Counted from the first letter of the stretch, positions 26,052 through 35,256 are shown. The stretch: 64,000 bases of DNA from Verrucomicrobiota bacterium (GCA_016721945.1 JADKHC010000007.1:1-64000); one strand, 5' to 3'. Notes: generated by a model not told the origin, from the sequence alone. Numbers and translations: made by a program.

Positions 26052-26582
26052 TCAGGGCTTGGCCTGAATGGAGGCTTCGCTGGTGCCGTGGGCAAACACG
26101 AGCGTTTGCCGGAGGACGCCGTCGCGGATGTCGAAGGAGTTGATCTGATCGGGGAAGCGTTCTTGAAGCAGCGTGTGGGTGACACGCAGACCTTGAATGC
26201 CACCGATCAGTGGGGCTTCGAAAAATAGGAAAACTTGCTTCTCGGTGATATCGAGGCCGGCCCATTCCAGACGCAGGGCTTCGCCGCGCGGGTTTTTGAG
26301 GCGGAGCGTTTCGCGTACGTATTCGAGCGCGGGCGGAGCGAGTTCGCCGGGATCGGCGGCGGTGATTTTGCGTTGAGCGCGTTCGGATAACGCGGCTTCG
26401 AGATCGGCTTTTTGCACTCTGACGGTGAGCAAGAGTCGACCTTTGGCGCGATCATAGCTGGCTTCCGTCAGGCTCAGGTGGAGCGGGCTTTTTTCGGCGG
26501 TGGCGCGAAGGCTGGTGGCGAGGCCGTGAAGGAGCAGGCCAACGAGAAGAAAGCGGGAGAAAAGGTGGTGAAGGGCGCGCAT
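26052..26582 (-). CDS. Secreted protein resembling DUF6702
   Basis: 176 residues with signal peptide (LLVGLLLHGLATSLRATAE), predicted periplasmic. The first mature strand PLHLSLTEASYDRAKGRLLL resembles the HPxHxSxTE start of DUF6702 proteins, which lack a known function and in many genomes are found near membrane metalloproteins. The rest is beta-rich, with FFEAPLIGGIQGLRVTHTLL. It is divergent from the T2SS pseudopilin operon and shares its upstream region. Assignment is by pattern only. Confidence 0.6.
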   Translation of the reverse strand: MRALHHLFSRFLLVGLLLHGLATSLRATAEKSPLHLSLTEASYDRAKGRLLLTVRVQKADLEAALSERAQRKITAADPGELAPPALEYVRETLRLKNPRGEALRLEWAGLDITEKQVFLFFEAPLIGGIQGLRVTHTLLQERFPDQINSFDIRDGVLRQTLVFAHGTSEASIQAKP

Positions 26583-26788
26583 GAGTTTTTGTTAACAGGA
26601 TTGAAACGACCGGCGCAGTCATGTTCCCGGAATCTGTGGCCGGCGCAACCGCAAGTATGGCGTGCTCATGCGTGTCCGCGCGAGAGCGCACGCAGTTTTC
26701 ATGCAACCCAGCGGCGGGTTGGGCGTCTATTTGTCACTTGGCCACGCTCGACAAGCGCGCTGACTCCAGAATAATTTCCCTTTTAATC

Positions 26789-27241
26789 ATGCACTTCAAA
26801 TCCCCTGTTGTGGTTAGGCGGCGTCCGGTGGTTGCGGCTGTGCGCGCGTTTACCGTATTCGAAATTCTGGTGGTCATCGCGATCATTGGCATGTTGGTCG
26901 GTTTGACCGTCGGAAATATTGGCAAGTTTTTCGGCGACGCGAAGCTCGACCTTGCCGGTGTATTCGTGAAGAGCAGCATCAAGGTGCCCATGCAAAAATA
27001 CAGCATGGATTTGGGCGATTATCCCACGACGGCGGAGGGATTGCAGTCGTTGATTGCGGCACCGTCCAGCCGGGCAGAACGTTGGCGTGGGCCGTATTTG
27101 CAGGAAAATAAAATCCCGGAAGATCCGTGGAAACGTCCGTATCAGTACCGCTACCCGGGCGTACGTAATAAGAGCGGCTATGATGTTTTCTCCTTCGGGC
27201 CGGATGGCGTGGAGAGCGAAGACGACATCGGCAATTGGTAA
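26789..27241 (+). CDS. gspG: Type II secretion major pseudopilin GspG
   Basis: 150 residues from the ATG at 26789, next to the prepilin leader. Cleavage is expected before FTVFEILVVIAIIGML, with Glu at +5. The residue before the cut is Ala, not the usual Gly. The GspG body is clear: QKYSMDLGDYPTTAEGLQSL, then GPYLQENKIPEDPWKRPYQY and the calcium-site region FSFGPDGVESEDDIGNW. It forms the main pseudopilus fibre. First gene of the gspG-H-I-J-K-L-M run. Confidence 0.93.
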   Translation: MHFKSPVVVRRRPVVAAVRAFTVFEILVVIAIIGMLVGLTVGNIGKFFGDAKLDLAGVFVKSSIKVPMQKYSMDLGDYPTTAEGLQSLIAAPSSRAERWRGPYLQENKIPEDPWKRPYQYRYPGVRNKSGYDVFSFGPDGVESEDDIGNW

Positions 27242-27242
27242 T

Positions 27243-27806
27243 GTGCTGGCTGGAACGCGCACGTTTACAGGTTTGATCGCGGGAGAGCGTGTGCGCCGTC
27301 TCCGGGCGTTTACTATTCTCGAAGTTTTGATGGTGATCGCGCTGATCGCGTTGCTCACCGGCGTGCTCGTGACGGGCGGGATCAATCTTACTCGCGACAA
27401 AGCCACCACGCCCGAAGATGTTTTTTGGCGTTCTGTTTTGGAAACGCGTCGGATCGCGCTGGTGTCCGGGCACGAGGTGCGGCTGGGCTTTGCGGCCAAA
27501 ACCGGAGATAAAGAACCGGCGCTGGTCGCTCGCCTAGCCGATGGTTCGGAGCAGCGCTTCCCGTTTGAGCAGGCCAACCAGCGCGAATTTATCGTCGAGT
27601 TTCTGGTTAGGCAAAAAGGCGGCGGTTCAATGTTGCTCGGCGGGCAACTCGTCGAGACGCAGACGATCCCGTTCGTAACTTTTTTCCCCGACGGCACGTG
27701 TTCGCCTTTCCGCCTGCAAATCCGCGCGGGCGGCGAGCCCCGTATTATCGAAATCGATCCTTGGACCTGTGCAATGGTTTTGCCCAAGGACAAGGACCAA
27801 CGCTGA
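27243..27806 (+). CDS. gspH: Type II secretion minor pseudopilin GspH-like
   Basis: Open frame extends into gspG, but the first start after the gspG stop is a GTG at 27243, giving 187 residues. The prepilin helix is FTILEVLMVIALIALLTG with Glu at +5; as in gspG, the residue before the predicted cut is Ala (RRLRA). The body is a beta-rich domain with FFPDGTCSPFRLQI near the end, fitting GspH. It would sit near the pseudopilus tip. Two-base spacing from gspG. Confidence 0.8.
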   Translation: MLAGTRTFTGLIAGERVRRLRAFTILEVLMVIALIALLTGVLVTGGINLTRDKATTPEDVFWRSVLETRRIALVSGHEVRLGFAAKTGDKEPALVARLADGSEQRFPFEQANQREFIVEFLVRQKGGGSMLLGGQLVETQTIPFVTFFPDGTCSPFRLQIRAGGEPRIIEIDPWTCAMVLPKDKDQR

Positions 27807-27808
27807 CC

Positions 27809-28258
27809 ATGCGCCGCGGCTTCACCATGATGGAGGTTTTGATCGCCTTGGCGATTTTCGTTGGTGCGGCTGTGATGCTGGGCGCTTCGTACCTTGGCGT
27901 GCTCACTGCGTATGCGCAGATCGAGCACGAGGGCGACTATCGGAATGAGATCAAGTTTGCCCGCGCCACGTTGATGGCTGAGCCGGATTTCGACACGGCG
28001 GAAAAAGGCGGCGATTTCGAGGCGGCCAACGGTCGCCGCGTGACCTGGAAAGCGACCATCGAGCCCACGAGTAGCGCGGATCTTTTTACCGTCAACTTCG
28101 AGTGCGAGATCAATGGCGCCGAGCTCAAGGAGCCAGTGCGCACGACTCAGTCGTTTCGCCTGCTCCGGCCCACTTGGTCGAAGGCCGAGGACCGCGACAA
28201 GCTTCGGGCCGATGCCCGTACGCGCATTCTGGAACTTCAACAAAACCAATCAAAGTAA
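27809..28258 (+). CDS. gspI: Type II secretion minor pseudopilin GspI-like
   Basis: 149 residues starting MRRGFTMMEVLIALAIFVGA. It has a very short leader with the standard Gly at -1 and Glu at +5. The remaining domain has RVTWKATIEP, compatible with GspI. Starts 2 nt after the gspH stop and ends 2 nt before gspJ. GspI, GspJ and GspK form the tip complex that starts pseudopilus assembly. Confidence 0.78.
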   Translation: MRRGFTMMEVLIALAIFVGAAVMLGASYLGVLTAYAQIEHEGDYRNEIKFARATLMAEPDFDTAEKGGDFEAANGRRVTWKATIEPTSSADLFTVNFECEINGAELKEPVRTTQSFRLLRPTWSKAEDRDKLRADARTRILELQQNQSK

Positions 28259-28260
28259 CC

Positions 28261-28902
28261 ATGAAGCGCGCCGGTTTCACGATGATTGAGATACTGCTCG
28301 CCGTTTTCCTGGTGGGAATGGTTTTGGTTGCGCTCAATACTTTCATTTTTTCGATGGGCGAGATCTGGGGGCGTGGCACCGATGTGCGGCTTTTCGATCA
28401 GCACGTGCGCAACGTCACGCGTTTCTTGCAGGCCGAGTTGGAGCATGCGGCTTTGCCGCCAGCAGGACGCAGCGGTCAGAGCGCGATTGCTCCGCAGGAA
28501 ATCAAGCCGGAGAGCGGCGCGACCGAAGAGTTGCTCACGTTCGAACTGCCCGAAGGATGTCGTCTGATCAACTGGCCCGGTCACGCGTTGCCCGACGTGG
28601 TTTGCTCGCTCGCGGTGCGCGATCGCGAGGGGTTGTTGCTGCTCTGGCATTCGCGGTTGGAGAAAGATTTCGCTGAAAATTCCCCGCGCGAGACGGTGAT
28701 CACGCCACTCGTGACGGCGATGAGTTACGAGTATTACGAAACCGATTTCAAACGCTGGCAGACGGAAACCTCGCTGCGCAAAAACAATGAGGGAAAAACT
28801 ATGACGCCCGGTCGGCTGCGGTTGAAATTTACCTACGACAAACTGGAGCGTGAAACCATGATCACGCTTCCCAATTCCACGGAAGGGCTGCCGCAATTCT
28901 GA
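28261..28902 (+). CDS. gspJ: Type II secretion minor pseudopilin GspJ-like
   Basis: 213 residues, beginning MKRAGFTMIEILLAVFLVGM with Gly at -1 and Glu at +5. Downstream is DQHVRNVTRFLQAELEHAAL, the amphipathic region typical of GspJ, and a beta-rich domain with YEYYETDFKRW. Part of the tip complex with GspI and GspK. Two nucleotides separate it from each neighbour. Confidence 0.8.
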   Translation: MKRAGFTMIEILLAVFLVGMVLVALNTFIFSMGEIWGRGTDVRLFDQHVRNVTRFLQAELEHAALPPAGRSGQSAIAPQEIKPESGATEELLTFELPEGCRLINWPGHALPDVVCSLAVRDREGLLLLWHSRLEKDFAENSPRETVITPLVTAMSYEYYETDFKRWQTETSLRKNNEGKTMTPGRLRLKFTYDKLERETMITLPNSTEGLPQF

Positions 28903-28904
28903 AC

Positions 28905-30074
28905 ATGAACGCGCGCCCGCAAAAATCTCTGGTTGGTTTTACGCAGCGTCTTCGGGCGCCCGGCTGCGGCCAGCGTGGTTCGGTGCTGTTGATTGTGCTT
29001 ATCACGATCATGTTCGCGACGCTCGCGCTCTACACCTACATCGAGCGGGCGAGCAACGACCTGTTGGTGGAAAAACGTTCTTCGGATGCGACGTATCTGC
29101 GACTGGAAGCGTACTCGGCGCTGGAAACGACGCTGGCTGTGCTGGAAGACTTCCGCCTAACCAATGGTTCGTTGAAAAGCCCGGCCGAGGGCTGGGCCGA
29201 TCCGCTGGACTTTGCCGGATACGAACCACCGGAAGGCACTAAAGTGGAAATCACCTTTATCGATGAAAGCGGGAAGTTTTCCCTGCCTTATGTGAACCAG
29301 TCGACGCTGGTGAATTTGTTCAAATCCTGGGAGCTCTCGCAATCCACCTCGGAGACGCTGGCGGACGCTCTTCTCGGCTGGATGAAGAAGGACTACGTTG
29401 CTTCCTCGGCGAGCGCGCCGGATAAGGACGACTATGAGCGCGAGGAGATTCCCTACGATCCGCCGGGCCGCCCGCTGCGCTCGTTCTCTGAGTTGGCGAC
29501 GATCGCGGTGGTGCGTGATGTGTTTTATGATGAAACCGGTCGGCCGAACGAACTTTGGCACCGCTTCGTGAGCGCGTTTTCCCTCTACAGTTTTCAAACG
29601 CCCAGCATTAATGGTGCCTCGCCTGAGTTGCTGGCCGGTCTCGGAGTTTCGGATACATTGCAGCAGCGACAACTCAACGACTACCTGCGCGGCAAGGGGT
29701 CTTACGAAAACCGGGGTGCGGGTTATTTCAAATCGGGCGCGGACGTTTCGACGTTTCTCGGCGAACATTCGCCCGCTGCGACGCTGAGCACGCAGATAAG
29801 CGCGTTGAGAATTATCGTCACTGTATCTCAGGGTCGGGCCTCATTTCGTATCAATGCACTGATCGCGCCGCCGAACGGTGCAACCATTCCTGCGATCGAA
29901 CGGTCCGACGAGAAGGAGCCGGTCGCCGGTACTGATGCCCAGGCCAAGGCCCCCGCGACCGCCACCGACAACTCGAATCAGCAAGCGACAAAAAAGCTGA
30001 ACTACCCCTTTACGGTCTTGGAATTCCGCGAAAACGATGAGATGCCTTCTCCATCACCGACTGCCGGTCTTTGA
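28905..30074 (+). CDS. gspK: Type II secretion minor pseudopilin GspK-like
   Basis: 389 residues. Hydrophobic N-terminal helix RGSVLLIVLITIMFATLALY lacks the Glu at +5, as GspK proteins do. The large alpha-helical insertion follows, with DESGKFSLPYVNQSTL (compare DExGKINLN in GspK) and NGASPELLAGLGVSD. A C-terminal low-complexity section rich in Ala, Thr, Lys and Gln is added beyond the domain. It caps the pseudopilus. Confidence 0.85.
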   Translation: MNARPQKSLVGFTQRLRAPGCGQRGSVLLIVLITIMFATLALYTYIERASNDLLVEKRSSDATYLRLEAYSALETTLAVLEDFRLTNGSLKSPAEGWADPLDFAGYEPPEGTKVEITFIDESGKFSLPYVNQSTLVNLFKSWELSQSTSETLADALLGWMKKDYVASSASAPDKDDYEREEIPYDPPGRPLRSFSELATIAVVRDVFYDETGRPNELWHRFVSAFSLYSFQTPSINGASPELLAGLGVSDTLQQRQLNDYLRGKGSYENRGAGYFKSGADVSTFLGEHSPAATLSTQISALRIIVTVSQGRASFRINALIAPPNGATIPAIERSDEKEPVAGTDAQAKAPATATDNSNQQATKKLNYPFTVLEFRENDEMPSPSPTAGL

Positions 30075-30076
30075 GC

Positions 30077-31315
30077 ATGCGCCTGAAATTGCCTAAACGC
30101 TTTAAATTATCTGTGCCGACCCGAAAAGTCGGGGCACAGCCTACTGCAGTTGGTTCGGTTTTGTCTGCCCGCAAGAAACTGACGGAGCGTTTCAAGTTAA
30201 AGGTGCCAGCGCGCAAGGTCGTGCTTTTGCCGGACTCGCACTTTTTTTGCCGCTCAGTGCCGGTCGCAGTTGCGGCCACTCCGGCCGAGGTCGCTGCGCA
30301 AGTGGAGTTGGCCCTTGAAGGCCTCGCGCCGTTTCCGCTCGGTCAGATGTATCACGGTCATTTTTGGCGGCCTGGTTCGAGAAACGCCTTTGTTTTTGCT
30401 GCCTACCGCAAGCGCTTTCCCTCCGAACAAGTCGAGACGTGGGCGGACGCCGAGGCGGTGCTCCCGAACTTCGCGAGCATGCTCAACGCGAAAATTGAGG
30501 ACTCGACCACGCTGCTCCTCTGGTCAGAAAAAAGCATCACCGCGATTCATTGGGAACGCGCCAACGACGCGCCGGTGTGTGTGCTCGTGCGCGATCTGCC
30601 GCCCGAGCCGACGGCCGAAGATCGTGCAACGTTGCGCGACGCTTTGCTGCGCGACTCCGGTGCAGCAGTCCATGTGATCGAGTCGAACGCGGCGCCGATC
30701 CTTGAAAGCGGGAAGGCGGACGACGACTTCGTCTTTCACTGCGACTGCGCGGATTCCGTATTCACGCGCGAGCAACTCGACGAACTTGACGCCCGCGACA
30801 AAGTGGAACTGGCGGCACGCCGTCGTGCGCGCCGCCGCGACCTTATTCTTTGGCGGGTTTTGCTGGGTTGTGTTGCGGCAATTCTTTTATCGATCACCTT
30901 GGAGCTCGTTCTCATTAGCGGCGGAGTCTGGCAAAAAGCCCGCTTGATTCGGGTGGAGAAACAGGAGCCTTGGGTGAATAAAATCCGACTCGCGAAAAAC
31001 CTCGCCGTGCAGATCGAAGAGCTCTCGACGAAGCGCATGCGGCCGTTCGAGATGATCTCGATCGTGAGCGAGAAGTTGCCTGCCTCGGTGATATTCACGA
31101 GCGCAACCGTAACCAATCTCTACACACTAGATATTCAGGCGCAGGCCGCGACTTCGGCCGATGTCGATGCCTACCGCTCGGCGCTGAATACTGTGCCTCT
31201 CTTCGAGAAGGTGGAGTTTCCGTCCAAAGATTCGCGGGTGCAGAATGGGCTTACGACCTTCCGTCTGGTTGTGACCTTCAGGCCCGAAGCTTTCAAAATC
31301 GCCCCGCAGCCATGA
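30077..31315 (+). CDS. gspL: GspL/PilM-PilN-like inner-membrane platform protein
   Basis: 412 residues from the ATG at 30077 (a TTG at 30071 overlapping the gspK stop is less likely). Cytoplasmic part of about 265 residues, one TM helix at about 265-290 (VLLGCVAAILLSITLELVLI), then a coiled segment and ferredoxin-like periplasmic domain. This order fits GspL, which recruits GspE. The N-terminus is odd: RFKLSVPTRKV (8-18) recurs as RFKLKVPARKV (38-48), and a palindromic DNA repeat lies in the first copy. Sequence similarity to classic GspL is weak; position supports it. Confidence 0.7.
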   Translation: MRLKLPKRFKLSVPTRKVGAQPTAVGSVLSARKKLTERFKLKVPARKVVLLPDSHFFCRSVPVAVAATPAEVAAQVELALEGLAPFPLGQMYHGHFWRPGSRNAFVFAAYRKRFPSEQVETWADAEAVLPNFASMLNAKIEDSTTLLLWSEKSITAIHWERANDAPVCVLVRDLPPEPTAEDRATLRDALLRDSGAAVHVIESNAAPILESGKADDDFVFHCDCADSVFTREQLDELDARDKVELAARRRARRRDLILWRVLLGCVAAILLSITLELVLISGGVWQKARLIRVEKQEPWVNKIRLAKNLAVQIEELSTKRMRPFEMISIVSEKLPASVIFTSATVTNLYTLDIQAQAATSADVDAYRSALNTVPLFEKVEFPSKDSRVQNGLTTFRLVVTFRPEAFKIAPQP

Positions 31316-31827
31316 AAACTTTTTTCCTCAGTCGTCTCCTGCGCGAAAAGGTTCTATTGCTTGGTTTGGTCATGCTCGTGGCCGTGACCTGGCTCTCCAG
31401 TGCGATCGGACGCACGACGCGTTTCAATCGGGCGTTTAGTTTTACCTCGGTCGAACTCGCCAGTCAGCAAGGCTGGATCGACAAGCGGGTGAGTATCGAG
31501 TCTGAAGCCCGGGCTTCGATTGAGCATCTCGACCCGGCGAAAACTTTTGACGGTGTTCGGCTGCAGGCGGAAGTGGCGGCGATCGCAAACCGCACGGGCG
31601 TAGTCAACTTCTCGGCGGACAACGTGCAGTCGGACCGCACCAGTCAGTTCACGAAGCACTGGATGCAGTTACAGATTCGCAACGCCGAGTACGCCACGCT
31701 GGTAAAGTTCTACCTGGAGCTCTCCAAGCAGGCTCCGTACATCGGCATCGAACAGTTCAAACTTTCTGCATCAAACTTCAAACACAGCACATCGATCCGT
31801 GTGTTTTCGGTTGAGACGCCGAAGTGA
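31312..31827 (+). CDS. gspM: GspM/PilO-like inner-membrane protein
   Basis: 171 residues with one N-terminal TM helix (VLLLGLVMLVAVTWLSSAIG), a coiled-coil stretch and a C-terminal ferredoxin-like domain. This is the GspM/PilO layout. It overlaps gspL by 4 nt (ATGA). It would pair with GspL in the T2SS platform. Last gene of the + block; gspF-E-D face it on the other strand. Confidence 0.7.
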   Translation: MKTFFLSRLLREKVLLLGLVMLVAVTWLSSAIGRTTRFNRAFSFTSVELASQQGWIDKRVSIESEARASIEHLDPAKTFDGVRLQAEVAAIANRTGVVNFSADNVQSDRTSQFTKHWMQLQIRNAEYATLVKFYLELSKQAPYIGIEQFKLSASNFKHSTSIRVFSVETPK

Positions 31828-31863
31828 TCGCCCCTGCGTTTAGCCTAGATTGTGTAGTCGAAA

Positions 31864-32138
31864 TTGAACCGCAGAGATCGCTGAGTACGCAGAGTAAGTG
31901 AATTAGTGCAGTTTCAGTTAAGCTGTAGCCGTATGGAGCTGTGAATATGGAACTCAGGAACACTGGAACGAACCAGTTGTGTTTGAGGGCCAAGCCCCAA
32001 GATTTGTCGGCCATAGTTTTAATTTACCTGCGCTAGGATTACAGGTCTGCTCATAAAGAACCCCGGAGCAGGCAGCGGGTAAATGACCGAACCGACTCTC
32101 GTTTTACCTCTGCGTTCTTTGCGAACTCGGCGGTTAAA
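31864..32138. repeat. AACCGCAGAG inverted-repeat element, copy 2
   Basis: Arms 31864-31894 and 32108-32138 match those of the element at 12501-12640. The 213-nt interior holds a GGAACTCAGGAA word (31949-31970) shared with 25831-25852, and no gene. It fills the 316-nt convergent gap between gspM and gspF. Confidence 0.75.
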
Positions 32139-32143
32139 TTGCT

Positions 32144-33400
32144 TTAGCGCAGTTTGATGGATTGGCTAAGCTGGAAGACGGCGCTTAAAACCGCGAAGGC
32201 GATGAAGCCGACGAAGGCAAAGACGCCCAGCAGGACGATGCTCGCGAGCACCTTGGTGAAGGCGTTGAGCTGATCGGAGATGAGCTTCCGGTACGTGTTG
32301 CCGATTTTTTTCAAACTGGGCACGACGTTGCCGGTGTTTTCGCCGACGGAAAGTTGGTCGAGCACCAGTGGAGGCAGGAAGCCGGTGCGCTGGAGCGCGC
32401 GGGCAAGCGCCTCGCCTTCGAGCACACGTTCGGTCGCTTCCTTGAAGGCTTTGCGGTGCTGCGTATTGGTGATTTGGCGCTCGGTCATGCGCAGCGCCTC
32501 GGAGGCGTTGATGCCGTTTTCGAGCAGCACGGAGAGAGTCTGGCTGAACGCGAGCACGGTTTGACTGACGAGAAATGGGCCGACAACTGGCAAGCCGAGC
32601 ATCCAAGAATCGGTTTTTTCTCGGCCTTTCTTGGACTGCCGCCAGCGCCAGAAGGTGATCGCGCCAAACACCGCTGCGCCGATAAGGATCAATCCATAAC
32701 GCATGGCGAACCCGGAGAAACCGACAAGGAGTTGGGTGGAGAGCGGGAGTTTTCCGCCGAGCGAGTGGAGCAGCGTTTCCAGTCGCGGCATCAGGAAGAG
32801 AAGGATGAAGATGATCACGCCGCCCGACACGCAGAGCATAAAGGCCGGATAGGCGAGCGCGGTGAGGAGCTGGCGGCGCAGTTCTTTTTGCTCGGTGAAA
32901 TGCGTGATGAGCCGGCCCAAAACATCATTGAGGCTGCCGGTGGCTTCGCCGGCTTGAATGAGGTTGATGCTGGAGGGATCGAAGACGGTGGGAAAATCAG
33001 CCATCGCTTGCGAAAGGGATGAACCTTCGCCGAGGCGTTCCCACAAGCCGGTGCAGAGGGTGCGCAGCATCGGGTCTTGCAGGCGCAGGGAGAGCAGTCG
33101 CACGGATTCGCCGGCGGACATACCGCTGGTCGTGAGGTCGTGGAGCGACTGAAAAAACGGAAGACGTTCGCGTCGCGAGAGTTTGGATACGAGGTCTTTC
33201 CGGCGGGCCTTGCGCTCGTTGGCCGTGGCGGCTTTTCCGCTGGTCGCGGTGGGGCGGCCCGAGGAGGTTTCTTCGACTTGCAGCGGTTGCAGCCCGCGGG
33301 CGGTGAGTACGCGCAAGGCATCCTTGCGGCTGGAGGCCTCGAGGGTTTCCTCAATGGTTTTGCCGGAGCGGTTGCGGGCGGTATAGGAGAATTTCGGCAT
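32144..33400 (-). CDS. gspF: Type II secretion inner-membrane protein GspF
   Basis: 418 residues. Starts MPKFSYTARNRSGK, the typical GspF/PilC opening. Two T2SSF cytoplasmic domains each precede TM segments, with three TM helices overall. Conserved LSRRERLPFFQSLHDLTTSGM and GEATGSLNDVLGRL in the first domain recur as LAFSQTLSVLLENGINASEA and GENTGNVVPSLKKIG in the second. A basic linker of about 30 residues (SGRPTATSGKAATANERKAR) is extra. It anchors the pseudopilus assembly ATPase GspE, encoded just upstream. Confidence 0.93.
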   Translation of the reverse strand: MPKFSYTARNRSGKTIEETLEASSRKDALRVLTARGLQPLQVEETSSGRPTATSGKAATANERKARRKDLVSKLSRRERLPFFQSLHDLTTSGMSAGESVRLLSLRLQDPMLRTLCTGLWERLGEGSSLSQAMADFPTVFDPSSINLIQAGEATGSLNDVLGRLITHFTEQKELRRQLLTALAYPAFMLCVSGGVIIFILLFLMPRLETLLHSLGGKLPLSTQLLVGFSGFAMRYGLILIGAAVFGAITFWRWRQSKKGREKTDSWMLGLPVVGPFLVSQTVLAFSQTLSVLLENGINASEALRMTERQITNTQHRKAFKEATERVLEGEALARALQRTGFLPPLVLDQLSVGENTGNVVPSLKKIGNTYRKLISDQLNAFTKVLASIVLLGVFAFVGFIAFAVLSAVFQLSQSIKLR

Positions 33401-33402
33401 TT

Positions 33403-33519
33403 AGGGGAACCAGATGACAGAAGCCAGAGGGAAAAAGATAAAGTGAACGAGAATGAGGAAAGAGGCAGGGGGCTGGTCTTCTGGATTCTGATCGCTGACC
33501 TCTAGGATCTGACTTCTGG
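33403..33519. repeat. CCAGAAG-type repeat between gspE and gspF
   Basis: 117-nt gap made of words such as ACAGAAGCCAGAGG and, in the opposite sense, CTGGTCTTCTGGATTCTGAT and CTGACTTCTGG. They are related to 11590-11620. No gene. Confidence 0.5.
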
Positions 33520-35256
33520 TTATTTCTCGGCGACGGTGATGACGCGCAGAACTTCGTCGAGCGTGGTGTGGCCGGCTTTGACTTTTTCCCAACCGGATTG
33601 ACCGAGGGTACGCATACCGTTCTTGCGGGCGCATTCGTCGAGCGTGCGTGTGCTTTCGCGTTTAAGCACGAGTTCGTGCATTTCGTCGTTGAGGCGGAAA
33701 ATTTCGAAGAGGCCGATGCGGCCGCGATACCCGGTGTTGCGGCAGCGATCGCAGCCGACGGGGGCTTTGAGCGCATCGATGAGTTCGGCTTCGGCGGCTT
33801 CGCAGCCGAGAATGGCGAGGCTCTCGCGGAGTTTTATTTTATTGATCGGCGCGGGGCTCGAGCACTCAGAACAGAGGCGCCGCACGAGACGCTGGGCGAT
33901 GACGAGCTCGATCGCCGAGGCGACAAGGAAGGGTTCGATACCCATGTCCACGAGGCGGGTGATGGCACCGGGCGCGTCGTTGGTGTGCAGCGTGGAAAAA
34001 ACCAAGTGACCGGTTAGGGAAGCGCGGATGGCGATTTCGGCGGTGTCTTTGTCGCGGATTTCGCCGACCATGATAACATCAGGGTCTTGGCGGAGAACGT
34101 GGCGCAGGGCGTCGGCAAAGGTGAGGCCAATCTCGGGGCGGACTTGCATCTGGTTCACGCCGGGCACTTCGTACTCGATCGGATCTTCGATCGTGATGAT
34201 GCGCAGATCGGTGGAGTTGATCTTGCGCAGAAAGGCGTTGAGTGAAGTCGACTTACCCGAACCAGTCGGTCCCGTTACAAGGATGATGCCGTGCGGATAA
34301 TCGAGAACTTGGCCGATTTGGGCTTGTTCGTCGGGACTCATCCCGAGCCGATCCATCGAATAAGCTTCTTTCTTTTTATTGAGCAGGCGGAGGCTGACGC
34401 TCTCGGCGTAGATCGTGGGAATGGTGGAGACGCGGATGTCGAGTGCGGCGCCGTCGGCTTTGAAATTGATACGACCGTCTTGGGGGAGGCGTTTCTCGGA
34501 AATGTTGAGCTTCGCCATGATTTTCACGCGCGAGATGATCGCGTCCTGAAAACGCAGGAGATTTTCCGGCACAGGCACGGAAACGAGAAGGCCGTCGACG
34601 CGGTAGCGGATGCGGAGCTGGCCTTCCTGTGGCTCGAAATGGATATCGGTCGCTTCGTCGGCGACGGCTTGCGAGATGACCTCGGTCACGAAGCGCACGA
34701 CGGCGGCTTCTTCGTCAACTTCGGCTTCCGCCTGGTGAATGGTTTCGGGTGCAACGTACCCGTCGTCGGAACCTTCCAAACTGCCAGAGCCAACACCAAA
34801 GTGTTGAAGGATGAGCTGGTGAATTTTTTCAGGTACGCCAAGGTGCCAGACGAGCGGGCGCGGGGTGAAGGTTCGCACCCAGTCGACTATCGTAGCATCG
34901 GGTGGCCACGCTGTTGTGAGGTGCAGGGGCGTGGTGGGCAGGATGGGTGGCTCCTCGGCGTTGGCGGGGGCCGCTGGCTCGGCATGGAGCTTGATCGGCA
35001 CGAGCTGGTAGTCGTGGACGAGGCGCGCGGGGAAGAGACTGAGCGAAGGTTTGTCGGCCTCCAGATTTGAAGCGATGGCGAGACCGCTGGCTTCAGAGAG
35101 GGCGATGAGCGCCTCGGGTTCGGTGTAGCTGAGAAACGGTGCGAAGGTTTTCAGCCGCTGGCCGCGCGGGGCTTCGAGCACGATCTGTCGCTGTTCGTCG
35201 GTGAGACGTCCGGCGAGCGATTCGGGGAAGGTGGAGGCAGGAGAGAGGGCGGGCAT
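33520..35256 (-). CDS. gspE: Type II secretion ATPase GspE
   Basis: 578 residues. N-terminal GspE/XpsE domain (1-150), then the ATPase. Walker A GPTGSGKST is at about residue 330, followed by Asp box ITIEDPIEYEVPGVNQ, Walker B VIMVGEIRD, His box TGHLVFSTLHTNDA and the zinc-binding Cys pairs CSEC and CDRC (about 464-502). It powers pseudopilus assembly as a hexamer under the GspL/F platform. It lies between gspD upstream and gspF downstream in one - strand unit. Confidence 0.95.
   Translation of the reverse strand: MPALSPASTFPESLAGRLTDEQRQIVLEAPRGQRLKTFAPFLSYTEPEALIALSEASGLAIASNLEADKPSLSLFPARLVHDYQLVPIKLHAEPAAPANAEEPPILPTTPLHLTTAWPPDATIVDWVRTFTPRPLVWHLGVPEKIHQLILQHFGVGSGSLEGSDDGYVAPETIHQAEAEVDEEAAVVRFVTEVISQAVADEATDIHFEPQEGQLRIRYRVDGLLVSVPVPENLLRFQDAIISRVKIMAKLNISEKRLPQDGRINFKADGAALDIRVSTIPTIYAESVSLRLLNKKKEAYSMDRLGMSPDEQAQIGQVLDYPHGIILVTGPTGSGKSTSLNAFLRKINSTDLRIITIEDPIEYEVPGVNQMQVRPEIGLTFADALRHVLRQDPDVIMVGEIRDKDTAEIAIRASLTGHLVFSTLHTNDAPGAITRLVDMGIEPFLVASAIELVIAQRLVRRLCSECSSPAPINKIKLRESLAILGCEAAEAELIDALKAPVGCDRCRNTGYRGRIGLFEIFRLNDEMHELVLKRESTRTLDECARKNGMRTLGQSGWEKVKAGHTTLDEVLRVITVAEK

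Noticed and set aside
26783..28249. 488-residue antisense frame opposite the pseudopilin genes
   Set aside because: Covers three clearly real genes; composition is that of a shadow frame.
34291..35070. 259-residue antisense frame opposite gspE
   Set aside because: Shadow of the ATPase gene.
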